64,000 nt of DNA from Liopterus haemorrhoidalis (Eukaryota > Arthropoda > Insecta > Coleoptera > Dytiscidae): NCBI GenBank assembly GCA_963971575.1, contig OZ020612.1, forward strand, positions 70,429,869-70,493,868. The letters run 5' to 3'. The translations under genes were made by a program, and so were the position numbers. The notes below the pieces were generated by a model, which saw nothing but the letters and a program-made list of their open reading frames with translations, was not told the DNA's origin and searched no databases. Shown piece by piece: positions 63,601 to 64,000 of the stretch (position 1 is the first letter of the stretch; every line of letters starts with the position of its first letter).

Positions 63601-64000
63601 CATCTGTTACAAAATGCTCTATAGAGCTCTTCGTTGACTCATCAGTGACTTTTTCTGGTACTGGAAGAATTTGTTTGTCTTGTTTTTCTTCTTCCTGTGG
63701 TACATTTTTCTTTTTACCAAAAATTGAGCTTAACACATGTTTCTTTTCTTTGTGGTCTTTTTTCTTTTTGCTTAATTCTTTTGTTCCTTCAGGAGGAATA
63801 TCTTCTAGAAATTCACATTTTTTCTTTTTAGAATCTTTTCTTTTTATTTTGGACATTAATGAGCCCACAACGCTTCCAGATGATTTAACTGTGTCGTCTA
63901 ATGTTTGTACTGAAATTGTTGGTTCAGAATGAGTTTGACTAGATTGTTCTCTTGGTGAGAAAGTGGGCATGAAGTAATTATGTGCCACATCTTTAGGAAG
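3777..64000 (-). CDS. Msp300: Msp300 / nesprin-like giant KASH-domain protein (3' half of gene, 13 exons placed)
   Basis: This gene encodes a giant outer-nuclear-membrane protein. The C-terminal KASH domain binds SUN proteins in the perinuclear space, and the long cytoplasmic part of spectrin repeats reaches cytoskeletal partners (established for the nesprin family). I join 64000-63071, 59401-59294, 55851-55678, 52158-44344, 42299-41343, 33006-32707, 17551-17294, 13801-10830, 9616-9416, 8081-7910, 7023-6613, 6122-6061 and 4008-3777. Every junction has GT-AG borders and matching phase, and the total is 14,592 bases, exactly 4,864 codons with the stop. Order: lysine-rich disordered segment, spectrin segments, a very large disordered insert, then many spectrin repeats, a short linker, a transmembrane helix and the KASH tail. 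The N-terminal calponin-homology domains expected of nesprins must lie beyond the right edge. Small exons may have been missed, and exon 64000-63071 has a plausible read-through end. The Msp300 name rests on domain layout plus the KASH sequence. Confidence 0.9.
4227..5267. mobile_element. MITE family B, long copy (1,041 bp)
   Basis: The ends are inverted repeats of at least 29 bases (TCAGATCAATTCTGTAAAAAG and its complement). The ends are rich in GTAAC/GTTAC palindromes such as GTAACGTTAC. Short copies of about 155 bases at 21697, 24747 and 27106 share both ends and the central CATTCATGATAGTA...GAGCAAGGTCAGTTACTAT block. The long copy contains about 700 bases of extra interior sequence. It lies in the last intron, between the alternative terminal exon and the KASH exon. 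Confidence 0.75.
5488..5629 (-). CDS. Msp300: Candidate alternative terminal exon of Msp300 lacking KASH
   Basis: A clear acceptor (GCTTTTTTATAG, exon start 5629) precedes a phase-compatible frame. After the shared threonine it encodes [15 protein letters not shown] to IQFKSSLY and a TGA at 5490-5488, 46 residues in all. No good donor of phase 2 is seen inside it (the candidates AT|GTACTA and TT|GTATTG are weak), so it cannot easily lead on to the KASH exon. The simplest reading is a KASH-less isoform end. It could also be an internal exon with a weak donor, or a non-used open stretch; RNA evidence is absent. Confidence 0.45.
6061..6122 (-). CDS. Msp300: Msp300 exon L: short linker before KASH
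   Basis: A 62-base exon encoding [20 protein letters not shown] plus two bases of a threonine codon. The acceptor is ACATTTGAACAG and the donor CAC|GTAAAT, ending in phase 2. It is an acidic, serine- and threonine-rich linker. Its phase fits both the KASH exon (4008) and the alternative exon at 5629, so this donor is the likely branch point between two C-termini. Confidence 0.8.
6613..7023 (-). CDS. Msp300: Msp300 exon K: last spectrin repeat before the membrane anchor
   Basis: This exon encodes 137 residues, [20 protein letters not shown] to TSLHSLSYD. The acceptor is AATATTTTCAG and the donor GAC|GTAAGT, both phase 0. [11 protein letters not shown] is a spectrin anchor; a later part ([27 protein letters not shown]) resembles the conserved end of the last repeat just upstream of the KASH region in nesprins. 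Coding extends well upstream of the first methionine, and the acceptor at 7025/7024 fixes the true 5' boundary. Confidence 0.93.
7083..7217 (+). mobile_element. Possible LTR-retrotransposon remnant with a tRNA-Ser-type primer binding site
   Basis: At 7200-7217 the sequence TGGCGCAGTCGGTAGGAC matches the primer binding site used by several insect Gypsy elements (complementary to the 3' end of tRNA-Ser). It is preceded directly by a stretch that starts TGTTGG near 7083 and ends in CA, the expected form of a short LTR. No second LTR and no gag-pol remains are seen, so this is only a remnant. Confidence 0.35.
7218..7909. other. Intron J-K, remaining sequence
   Basis: AT-rich intron sequence. A short open stretch at 7434-7625 has no recognisable domain. 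Nothing else is supported. Confidence 0.5.
7910..8081 (-). CDS. Msp300: Msp300 exon J: spectrin-repeat segment
   Basis: A 172-base exon (one base plus 57 codons), [16 protein letters not shown] to [11 protein letters not shown]. The acceptor is TGTGTTTAG and the donor GAG|GTAAGA, phase 0 at the end. It continues the repeat begun in exon I and contains the motif [17 protein letters not shown], a classic spectrin helix with two tryptophans. Confidence 0.92.
8082..9415. other. Intron I-J of Msp300
   Basis: AT-rich sequence without recognised repeats or genes. An open frame at 8473-8664 has no recognisable homology. A TGACGTCA palindrome occurs near 9184 but means little alone. Confidence 0.5.
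9416..9616 (-). CDS. Msp300: Msp300 exon I: spectrin-repeat segment
   Basis: A 201-base exon whose first base completes the serine codon begun in exon H; 66 codons follow, then two bases of a lysine codon. It encodes [18 protein letters not shown] to [12 protein letters not shown]. The acceptor is GGTATATAG and the donor CACAA|GTACGT. The donor is not perfect, but it is the only choice that joins LDSHK to SIVVSLN of exon J in frame. The stretch [12 protein letters not shown] is a spectrin tryptophan anchor, and [12 protein letters not shown] is typical of the C-terminal repeats of nesprins. Confidence 0.9.
9842..10407. mobile_element. IS630/Tc1-mariner element, internally deleted
   Basis: Long inverted repeats of about 105 bases (GGGTGTTTTTTTTTAGAGGT at 9844 and its complement ending at 10406) enclose only the C-terminal third of a transposase. 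The left arm includes the end of the coding frame and the right arm its present start, so an internal deletion has brought the two ends together. The arms are still nearly identical, which points to recent mobility or hairpin homogenisation. Confidence 0.85.
9947..10309 (-). pseudogene. C-terminal fragment of an IS630/mariner-type transposase
   Basis: 120 residues with [17 protein letters not shown], the second catalytic aspartate region of DDE transposases, and [18 protein letters not shown], the third acidic region, about 36 residues later. It ends in a conserved tail ([12 protein letters not shown]) and a stop at 9947. The N-terminal DNA-binding domain and the first catalytic aspartate are missing, so it cannot act alone. 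It lies on the minus strand in intron H-I. Confidence 0.88.
10408..10829. other. Intron H-I, remaining sequence
   Basis: AT-rich intron DNA between the mariner-type element and the donor of exon H. Nothing recognised. Confidence 0.5.
10830..13801 (-). CDS. Msp300: Msp300 exon H: about nine spectrin repeats
   Basis: A 2,972-base exon encoding 990 residues plus two bases, from [16 protein letters not shown] to RESKIREL. The acceptor TTTTATTTTCAG and the donor CTCAG|GTGAGT are both strong; it ends in phase 2, matching exon I, which completes a serine codon. Repeated anchors ([86 protein letters not shown]) mark successive spectrin repeats of about 100-115 residues. A transposase-bearing element lies in the intron about 40 bases upstream of the acceptor. 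Confidence 0.95.
13843..14849. mobile_element. Mariner-like transposon with about 90-bp inverted repeats
   Basis: The ends are long imperfect inverted repeats. The left arm (GAATTTATTTTTTAATGCAA, then TTGACAGCAATATAAATCG) is mirrored at 14760-14849. Inside is a broken transposase on the plus strand. The element lies about 40 bases from the acceptor of exon H, just upstream of the splice site in the direction of transcription. Confidence 0.8.
13986..14570 (+). pseudogene. Decayed mariner-like transposase
   Basis: In several broken frames the sequence encodes an N-terminal helix-turn-helix part ([20 protein letters not shown], then [19 protein letters not shown]) and a catalytic part ([19 protein letters not shown], then [18 protein letters not shown]). 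Stops and frame breaks, including a TAA after the helix-turn-helix and a missing central segment, make it non-functional. The HDGA and [10 protein letters not shown] motifs are those of the DDE catalytic core. Confidence 0.85.
14850..16170. other. Intron G-H, unannotated stretch
   Basis: AT-rich intron DNA. A short CCTAACCTAACC run occurs near 15138. No repeats with clear ends and no coding signal were recognised. Confidence 0.5.
16179..16454. mobile_element. hAT-type MITE with perfect target duplication
   Basis: 276 bases with ends CAGTGTTTCTCAAC and GTTGAGAAACACTG. It is flanked on both sides by an identical 8-base target duplication GTATAGAG (16171-16178 and 16455-16462). Repeated GGTCCGCG/GGTCCGTG words occur inside. 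It has no coding capacity. The intact duplication points to a fairly recent insertion. Confidence 0.93.
16740..17213 (+). mobile_element. Deleted mariner copy
   Basis: The start of a mariner transposase at 16934 ([20 protein letters not shown], then AKQWLDKR) breaks at a stop and, after [17 protein letters not shown], passes directly into the last residues of the same protein ([15 protein letters not shown] and stop at about 17160). Nearly the whole catalytic domain has been lost by internal deletion. CTCAATAAG-containing ends at about 16753 and 17207 are the probable inverted repeats. It sits about 80 bases downstream of the donor of exon G. Confidence 0.85.
17294..17551 (-). CDS. Msp300: Msp300 exon G: spectrin-repeat segment, GC-rich
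   Basis: This exon encodes 86 residues, [16 protein letters not shown] to [11 protein letters not shown]. The acceptor is ATATTGCAG and the donor AAG|GTTAGT, both phase 0. It is helical with heptad leucines and no tryptophan. Like exon F it is very GC-rich. It lies between the longest intron in the window (17552-32706) and an intron carrying a deleted mariner copy. Confidence 0.9.
17552..18396. other. Start of the 15-kb intron F-G, unannotated part
   Basis: AT-rich sequence without recognised repeats. An open frame at 17625-17867 shows no domain. Confidence 0.45.
18397..19222 (-). mobile_element. TIR transposon family C, longer copy
   Basis: 826 bases with TATTGAGAA...TTCTCAATA ends. The left subterminal part (TTACCTATAGAGGCGCTGCT, then GCTTACAAAATGG) and the right part (GCTAGGCGTCACTTCAGTTA) both match the short copy at 31597-31866 in inverse orientation. 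Superfamily not determined. Confidence 0.75.
20088..20492. mobile_element. MITE family A, copy 1 (TA target site)
   Basis: 405 bases with about 30-base inverted repeats (CAGTCTGTT.CAAACGG, then TTAAGCGGAACTA), flanked by TA on both sides as for the Tc1/mariner superfamily. Copies 2 (34364-34770) and 3 (62100-62506) are almost identical. A shared open frame of 65-70 codons inside is not conserved as a protein and is not annotated as a gene. Confidence 0.9.
20493..21228. other. Intron F-G stretch
   Basis: AT-rich. A GAAAACCCTAAAAA tail-like word near 20598, after GGTCATATGAGTGACGTTATAAG, may be the 3' end of an R-B-type element. Otherwise nothing is recognised. Confidence 0.4.
21229..21301 (+). 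repeat. tRNA-like segment, degenerate
   Basis: An A-box-like TGGCTCAATGGTAAG is followed 35 bases later by a B-box-like GGGTTCAATTCTAG. The ends do not pair as an acceptor stem and the B box departs from the consensus, so this looks like a tRNA-derived relic (SINE head) and not a functional tRNA. Confidence 0.4.
21697..21852. mobile_element. MITE family B, short copy 1
   Basis: About 155 bases from CACATCAATTCTGTAAAAAG to GTTACAGAATTGGTC, with the family's central CATTCATGATAGTAACTG core. The orientation is inverted relative to the copies at 24747 and 27106. Confidence 0.75.
21853..23130. other. Intron F-G stretch
   Basis: AT-rich, no recognised element or gene. Confidence 0.4.
23146..24008 (+). 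repeat. Dispersed repeat family R-B, copy 1
   Basis: It starts GTGAAGTGTGGATTTTCACA and shares its body with copies at 33035, 52563 and (reversed) 35600-36240: the CGCAGGTATATAATAAGTGA segment, GTTAATTTTAATTCGAATACC, ATGCTCCGCCCCTCT and CGTTATTTTCCGAAAACATA. At 23625-23690 a tRNA-Glu-like segment reads on the minus strand (TGGTCTAATGGTTAG with GGGTTCGCTCCCG). The copy ends at CTACAAAACCCTAAAAA near 24007. No protein is encoded. Confidence 0.75.
24747..24904. mobile_element. MITE family B, short copy 2
   Basis: 158 bases from CAGACCAATTCTGTAACTCAG to CTTTTTACAGAATTGATCTG, same core as the other copies. Confidence 0.8.
25094..25660. mobile_element. Large foldback element (567 bp)
   Basis: Two long, nearly identical inverted arms begin AGACCGGGAGCTCATGACA and end with its complement. 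Each arm is about 230 bases; the words GGTCTCCGATTTC, CAGCATGCCTTTTGGAGG, GGGATGGTACTAAACCCCTG, CCGGTCATAGGGAAAATTG and GCTTGCCCTTTTGTCAAAAG recur in mirrored order. The loop is about 100 bases (25326-25427). No transposase is present. Confidence 0.9.
26172..26543. mobile_element. GC-rich MITE with CCCAGCAAACATT ends
   Basis: 372 bases with 13-base inverted repeats CCCAGCAAACATT and AATGTTTGCTGGG. The interior is much richer in G and C than the intron around it and repeats words such as GGCCAGTACTGGTAAAG and GCCAGTAATTTACCAGC. Superfamily not determined. Confidence 0.75.
27106..27261. mobile_element. MITE family B, short copy 3
   Basis: 156 bases from CAGACCAATTCTGTAACTCAG to CTTTTTACAGAGTTGATCTG, in the same orientation as the 24747 copy. 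Confidence 0.8.
27440..28570 (+). repeat. Dispersed repeat family R-A, copy 2 (most complete)
   Basis: Same family as 1041-1924. This copy shows the internal structure best: from about 27845 onward, monomers of about 160 bases repeat (starts near 27850, 28010, 28172 and 28333). Each has a run like AATCCAAAAATTTTAATCGG followed by GTTTTTGAG, then CGATTAAAGCC and CTAGA...AAACTACG. It has no coding potential; short open frames inside are shadows. Confidence 0.8.
28576..28685. mobile_element. Short hAT-like MITE or fragment
   Basis: About 110 bases between CAGTGATGCACAAACTTT and AGTTTGGGAATCGCTG, which form an imperfect inverted repeat of hAT type. No target duplication is recognised. Confidence 0.45.
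28947..29175. mobile_element. hAT-type MITE with near-perfect target duplication
   Basis: 229 bases with ends CAGTGGCGGCGCTAGC and GCTAGCGCCGCTACTG. Flanking 8-mers TCATGAAC (28939-28946) and TAATGAAC (29176-29183) agree at seven of eight positions. The interior has runs of G and C that read CCCCCTAAAAG and GGTCCCCC. Confidence 0.88.
29403..29442 (+). repeat. (TATG)n microsatellite
   Basis: About nine to ten uninterrupted copies of TATG. Confidence 0.95.
30140..30808 (+). repeat. Dispersed repeat family R-C, copy 1, with GACA array
   Basis: It matches the reversed copy at 57235-57825: TGGCCACCACAGGAACGACC, ATTGATGTCAAAAGC, GCCGAATTTGCTCTGCACGT, then the array, then GGGACCTCAATTCGTGGAGA and CTCCCTTATATATGTTGGC. 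The array of about 106 bases (30578-30683) is mostly GACA with GACG variants. Insect elements with built-in tetranucleotide arrays are known (for example mini-me elements in flies); whether this is related is not established. Confidence 0.75.
31597..31866 (+). mobile_element. TIR transposon family C, short copy
   Basis: 270 bases with TATTGAGAACTGACATTAAC and GTAATGTCACTTCTCAATA ends. Near 31729 an ATG opens a short cysteine-containing frame ([19 protein letters not shown]) that might be the start of a lost transposase, but it is too short to assign. Confidence 0.7.
32180..32668. mobile_element. hAT-type MITE with perfect target duplication beside exon F
   Basis: 489 bases with ends CAGGGCTTCGAA and TTCGAAGCTCTG and an identical 8-base duplication GTTTTTAC on both sides (32172-32179 and 32669-32676). 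The inside repeats the words CCGAAAACCGAAAAAAA and GTTATTTTTGCCGGAAC. The element lies just downstream of the donor of exon F. Confidence 0.93.
32707..33006 (-). CDS. Msp300: Msp300 exon F: one spectrin repeat, GC-rich
   Basis: This exon encodes 100 residues, [16 protein letters not shown] to GEDVKEVK. The acceptor is TTGATTGCAG and the donor AAG|GTAAGA, both phase 0. Anchors such as [14 protein letters not shown] and [15 protein letters not shown] are typical of a spectrin repeat. The exon is strikingly richer in G and C than the surrounding introns and than exons D, E and H, especially at third codon positions. A hAT-type MITE (32180-32668) lies 38 bases downstream of its donor. Confidence 0.9.
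33035..34300 (+). repeat. Dispersed repeat family R-B, copy 2, with two opposed tRNA-like segments
   Basis: It starts TGATGTGAAGTGTAAATTTTC and ends CTACAAAACCCTAAAAAATT. At 33538-33617 a plus-strand segment has ATGGCGTAGTTGTTAG (A box) and GGGTTCGAATCCCGG (perfect B box). At 33698-33780 a second tRNA-like segment lies on the minus strand (GATGGTGTAATGCTTAG and GAGTTCAATCCGG). The tail has CAGACAGACAGACATACC before the terminal word. Confidence 0.75.
34364..34770. mobile_element. MITE family A, copy 2
   Basis: 407 bases, TA on both sides, same ends and interior as copies at 20088 and 62100 with only scattered differences. Confidence 0.92.
34771..35590. other. Intron E-F stretch
   Basis: Mostly plain AT-rich DNA. 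At about 35448-35530 there is a local duplication of a GTGAAGAGCAAAAAAAAAG word. No gene is recognised. Confidence 0.4.
35600..36240 (-). repeat. Dispersed repeat family R-B, copy 3 (reversed, shorter)
   Basis: It matches the other R-B copies in reverse: ATGTTTTCGGAAAA near 35630, the tRNA-like AAGGCGTATCCTGTTCTAATG near 35711, CTGAGGGGCGGAGCATATTA near 35922, and the family 5' end (ACCTGCGAAATCCTGCAAT) near 36214. Confidence 0.75.
36241..39020. other. Intron E-F stretch, mostly unannotated
   Basis: AT-rich. CAGAGTTGGGCAACTTGC near 37756 resembles a hAT end but no partner is seen. Open frames at 38280-38540 and 38591-38773 show no recognised domain. Confidence 0.4.
39031..39374. mobile_element. 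Possible MITE with about 30-bp imperfect inverted repeats
   Basis: The left end TAGAGCCCGTCCATTCGTTT with GAATGCAGTA and the right end TACTGCATTCTAACG with TTTGAACGGACTATA pair at about 24 of 30 positions. No target duplication is seen. Confidence 0.5.
39381..39408 (+). repeat. (TTTA)n microsatellite
   Basis: Six to seven copies of ATTT. Confidence 0.9.
40576..40759. repeat. Perfect 70-bp-arm hairpin
   Basis: Left arm 40576-40645 and right arm 40690-40759 are exact reverse complements with no mismatch that I can find; the loop is 44 bases (40646-40689), containing GAAAATGGCGAAAGCCGAA. The arms are AT-rich and start TATTTAATAATGGTTGAAAT. Confidence 0.92.
40760..40840 (+). mobile_element. Possible single end of a pogo/Tc1-type element
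   Basis: Directly after a TA comes CAGTCGATTCCGCTTAATTG, then two inverted or direct copies of CCCAATTAAGCGG. This form is typical of pogo-like element ends. No opposite end was found. Confidence 0.4.
41343..42299 (-). CDS. Msp300: Msp300 exon E: about three spectrin repeats
   Basis: This exon encodes 319 residues, [17 protein letters not shown] to [12 protein letters not shown]. The acceptor is TTTCTTCTCAG and the donor GAG|GTGAGT, both phase 0. The sequence is entirely helical with repeated tryptophan and leucine anchors ([34 protein letters not shown]) at about 100-residue spacing, as in spectrin repeats of nesprins. Confidence 0.92.
42500..43530 (-). repeat. Dispersed repeat family R-A, copy 3 (reversed)
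   Basis: It carries the family hallmarks in reverse: GTAAGGGGTACCCCTTACG near 43200, repeated GACCTCCGGTTAGA segments near 42568 and 42750 and a related GACCTGCGGTTGAA near 42918, spaced about 170-180 bases, and AATCGGATCTAACTCAAAAA near 43367. Confidence 0.8.
43716..44178. mobile_element. Possible MITE with GCTACTAAAGTCACT ends
   Basis: GGCTACTAAAGTCACTGGAT near 43717 and TATAATCTAGTGACTTTAGC near 44152 form an imperfect inverted repeat of about 23 bases around 460 bases of DNA without a gene. It lies close to the donor of exon D. Confidence 0.55.
44344..52158 (-). CDS. Msp300: Msp300 giant exon D: spectrin repeat, ~1,900-residue disordered multi-motif insert, then ~5 spectrin repeats
   Basis: A single uninterrupted exon of 7,815 bases (2,605 residues), acceptor TTGTTTCAG and donor TGG|GTAAGA, phase 0 at both ends. 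Residues 1 to about 135 form a spectrin repeat ([20 protein letters not shown]...). About 150 to 2,070 are rich in E, P, S, T, V, I and K and look disordered. This part holds repeated A-[ST]-S-P-I motifs (about 50345-49335), QFLExEQ-like motifs, six lysine-rich clusters (about 49135-46600), and 13 [TVSIM]-Q-T motifs at 47990-47256. From about 45930 the protein returns to spectrin repeats ([16 protein letters not shown] onwards), roughly 530 residues. Large low-complexity exons are known in insect Msp300. The function of the insert is not established; the lack of stops over 7.8 kb of AT-rich DNA shows it is coding. Confidence 0.93.
52563..53640 (+). repeat. Dispersed repeat family R-B, copy 4 (fullest)
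   Basis: It has all family blocks in order: GTGAAGTGTGAATTTTCACA, GTTAATTTTAATTCGAATACC, GCTCCGCCCCTCTGG, a minus-strand tRNA-like segment near 53085-53150, CGTTATTTTCCGAAAACATA, GGGCTTTCATTTGATACCCT, TTTCAACTCTCTAGGTTTAG, a short GACA array near 53570, and the tail CTACAAAATCCTAAAAA at about 53622-53638. Confidence 0.78.
53641..54500. other. Intron C-D stretch
   Basis: AT-rich; a GGGGGGGGG run near 53680. No gene or bounded element is recognised. Confidence 0.4.
54505..54975 (+). repeat. Dispersed repeat family R-A, copy 4 (5' part only)
   Basis: It has the TTTTGAGTTAGAGCCGATTTG and GTAAGGGGTACCCCTTACG hallmarks and stops before the 160-base monomers. Confidence 0.8.
54990..55235 (+). repeat. 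Minisatellite, about 75-bp unit, three copies
   Basis: ACTAGAAGCCTAAAAAGCC at 55019, ACTAGAAGCCTGAAAAGCC at 55093 and ATTAGAAGCCTGACGTGCC at 55168 mark successive units of 74-75 bases. Each is followed by CAGTAGAAAACGTATTT-like and AAATTTCCTTTTT segments. A G homopolymer of about 17 follows near 55277. Confidence 0.85.
55678..55851 (-). CDS. Msp300: Msp300 exon C: spectrin-repeat segment
   Basis: This exon encodes 58 residues from [16 protein letters not shown] to [13 protein letters not shown]. The acceptor is TGTTTTTAG and the donor GAG|GTAAGA, both phase 0. It is helical with heptad leucines typical of a spectrin repeat, and it leads into the first residues of the giant exon D, which continue the same kind of helix. 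Confidence 0.85.
55852..57120. other. Intron B-C, unannotated part
   Basis: AT-rich; GCATTCCGTACA-containing DNA near 56470 resembles sequence near 37659. G runs near 56530 and 56665. Nothing else is supported. Confidence 0.4.
57121..58000. mobile_element. hAT-like element hosting an R-C copy
   Basis: 880 bases with ends CAGAGCCGTAGCAA and TTGCTACGGCTCTG, both followed inward by GGCGCCC- or GGCG-containing sequence. The flanking 8-mers are only weakly similar. Repeat R-C occupies most of the interior. Confidence 0.7.
57235..57825 (-). repeat. Dispersed repeat family R-C, copy 2 (reversed, nested)
   Basis: Reverse match of 30140-30808, including the short GTCT array (57353-57390) and ACGTGCAGAGCAAATTCGGC. 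Nested in the hAT-like element 57121-58000. Confidence 0.75.
58001..59293. other. Intron B-C, right part
   Basis: AT-rich. CAGTGCCGGATTAACGGGG near 58924 resembles a hAT end, but no partner end was found. Confidence 0.4.
59294..59401 (-). CDS. Msp300: Msp300 exon B: short helical segment
   Basis: This exon encodes 36 residues ([13 protein letters not shown] to QNMLQSLL), phase 0 at both ends. The acceptor is AATTACAG with a weak pyrimidine tract; the donor CTG|GTGAGT is strong. The residues form a helix-prone, leucine-heptad pattern that reads as the beginning of a spectrin-type repeat continued by exon C. The weak acceptor makes the exact 5' boundary the least certain of the set. Confidence 0.7.
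59700..60640 (+). repeat. Diverged R-B-like repeat
   Basis: It shares scattered blocks with R-B (CGTCTGTTAATCTA, TTGATACCCTAC, GTATTTTTCCTATATAGTCAA, AAATTTCAACTTTCGTGG) but with many changes and without the tRNA-like segment. Confidence 0.5.
61585..61767 (+). pseudogene. N-terminal fragment of a Harbinger (HARBI1-like) transposase
   Basis: 60 residues: an acidic start, then [20 protein letters not shown] and [17 protein letters not shown]. This is the pattern at the start of HARBI1-like nucleases in insects. The whole catalytic DDE part is missing and the frame ends at a TAG. It is inactive but confirms the class of the surrounding element. Confidence 0.8.
62100..62506. mobile_element. MITE family A, copy 3 (nested in the Harbinger element)
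   Basis: 407 bases flanked by TA, same ends and interior as copies at 20088 and 34364. It is the innermost and so the youngest insertion of the nest. Confidence 0.92.
63071..64000 (-). CDS. Msp300: Msp300 exon A: lysine-rich disordered segment (open at right edge)
   Basis: The frame is open to the window edge ([10 protein letters not shown]...), so the exon starts beyond 64000; there is no true start codon. It gives 310 residues up to a donor AAAAAG|GTGAAG at 63071/63070. The first third has lysine clusters ([26 protein letters not shown]) and two Q-T motifs ([16 protein letters not shown]). A more ordered stretch follows around [19 protein letters not shown], then a serine-rich region with a run of proline and glycine, and a further SQTDP motif. 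No known globular domain is recognised. The donor is phase 0 and fits the next exon. If it is not used, translation continues for eight residues and stops at 63044 with a C-terminal CTVM (see findings). Confidence 0.8.

Overview
The window is AT-rich animal nuclear DNA, almost certainly from an insect. It has spliced genes with GT-AG introns up to about 15 kb and many small DNA transposons (mariner, hAT, Harbinger and Tc1-like derivatives). The order cannot be fixed from the sequence; a beetle or a similar repeat-rich insect is only a guess.

Two genes are present, both on the minus strand. Nearly the whole window (64000 down to about 2600) is the 3' half of one giant gene, the insect nesprin Msp300 (muscle-specific protein 300). 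It is recognised by spectrin-repeat exons and by a final exon with a textbook KASH domain ending in PPPI. I place 13 exons on the main path: 64000-63071 (open at the window edge), 59401-59294, 55851-55678, 52158-44344, 42299-41343, 33006-32707, 17551-17294, 13801-10830, 9616-9416, 8081-7910, 7023-6613, 6122-6061 and 4008-3777. Their splice phases agree throughout and they sum to exactly 4,864 codons including the stop. A further exon, 5629-5488, could give an alternative C-terminus without KASH. Downstream, at 1-544, lies the 5' part of an SR splicing factor of the x16/SRSF7 type, with a probable untranslated first exon near 734.

The centre of interest is the single 7.8 kb exon at 44344-52158. 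Its ends encode spectrin repeats. The roughly 1,900 residues between them are low in predicted structure and carry several kinds of repeated short motif: about nine copies of A-[ST]-S-P-I, five or six copies of a QFLExEQ-like motif, six lysine-rich clusters, and a dense run of 13 [TVSIM]-Q-T motifs resembling binding sites for dynein light chain LC8. Together they suggest a multivalent docking scaffold inside a nuclear-envelope linker protein.

The introns and the intergenic space are filled with mobile elements. Several have clean ends and target-site duplications: hAT-type MITEs at 16179, 28947 and 32180, a Harbinger derivative at 61292, and three near-identical TA-flanked MITEs at 20088, 34364 and 62100. 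A triple nest of elements sits at about 61.2-62.8 kb. There is a 567-bp foldback at 25094 and a perfect 70-bp-arm hairpin at 40576. Three larger dispersed families (called R-A, R-B and R-C here) recur on both strands; R-B carries tRNA-like segments and R-C carries GACA arrays.

Functionally, the long gene should encode a giant outer-nuclear-membrane protein linking SUN proteins in the nuclear envelope to the cytoskeleton. The SR gene is an unrelated neighbour.
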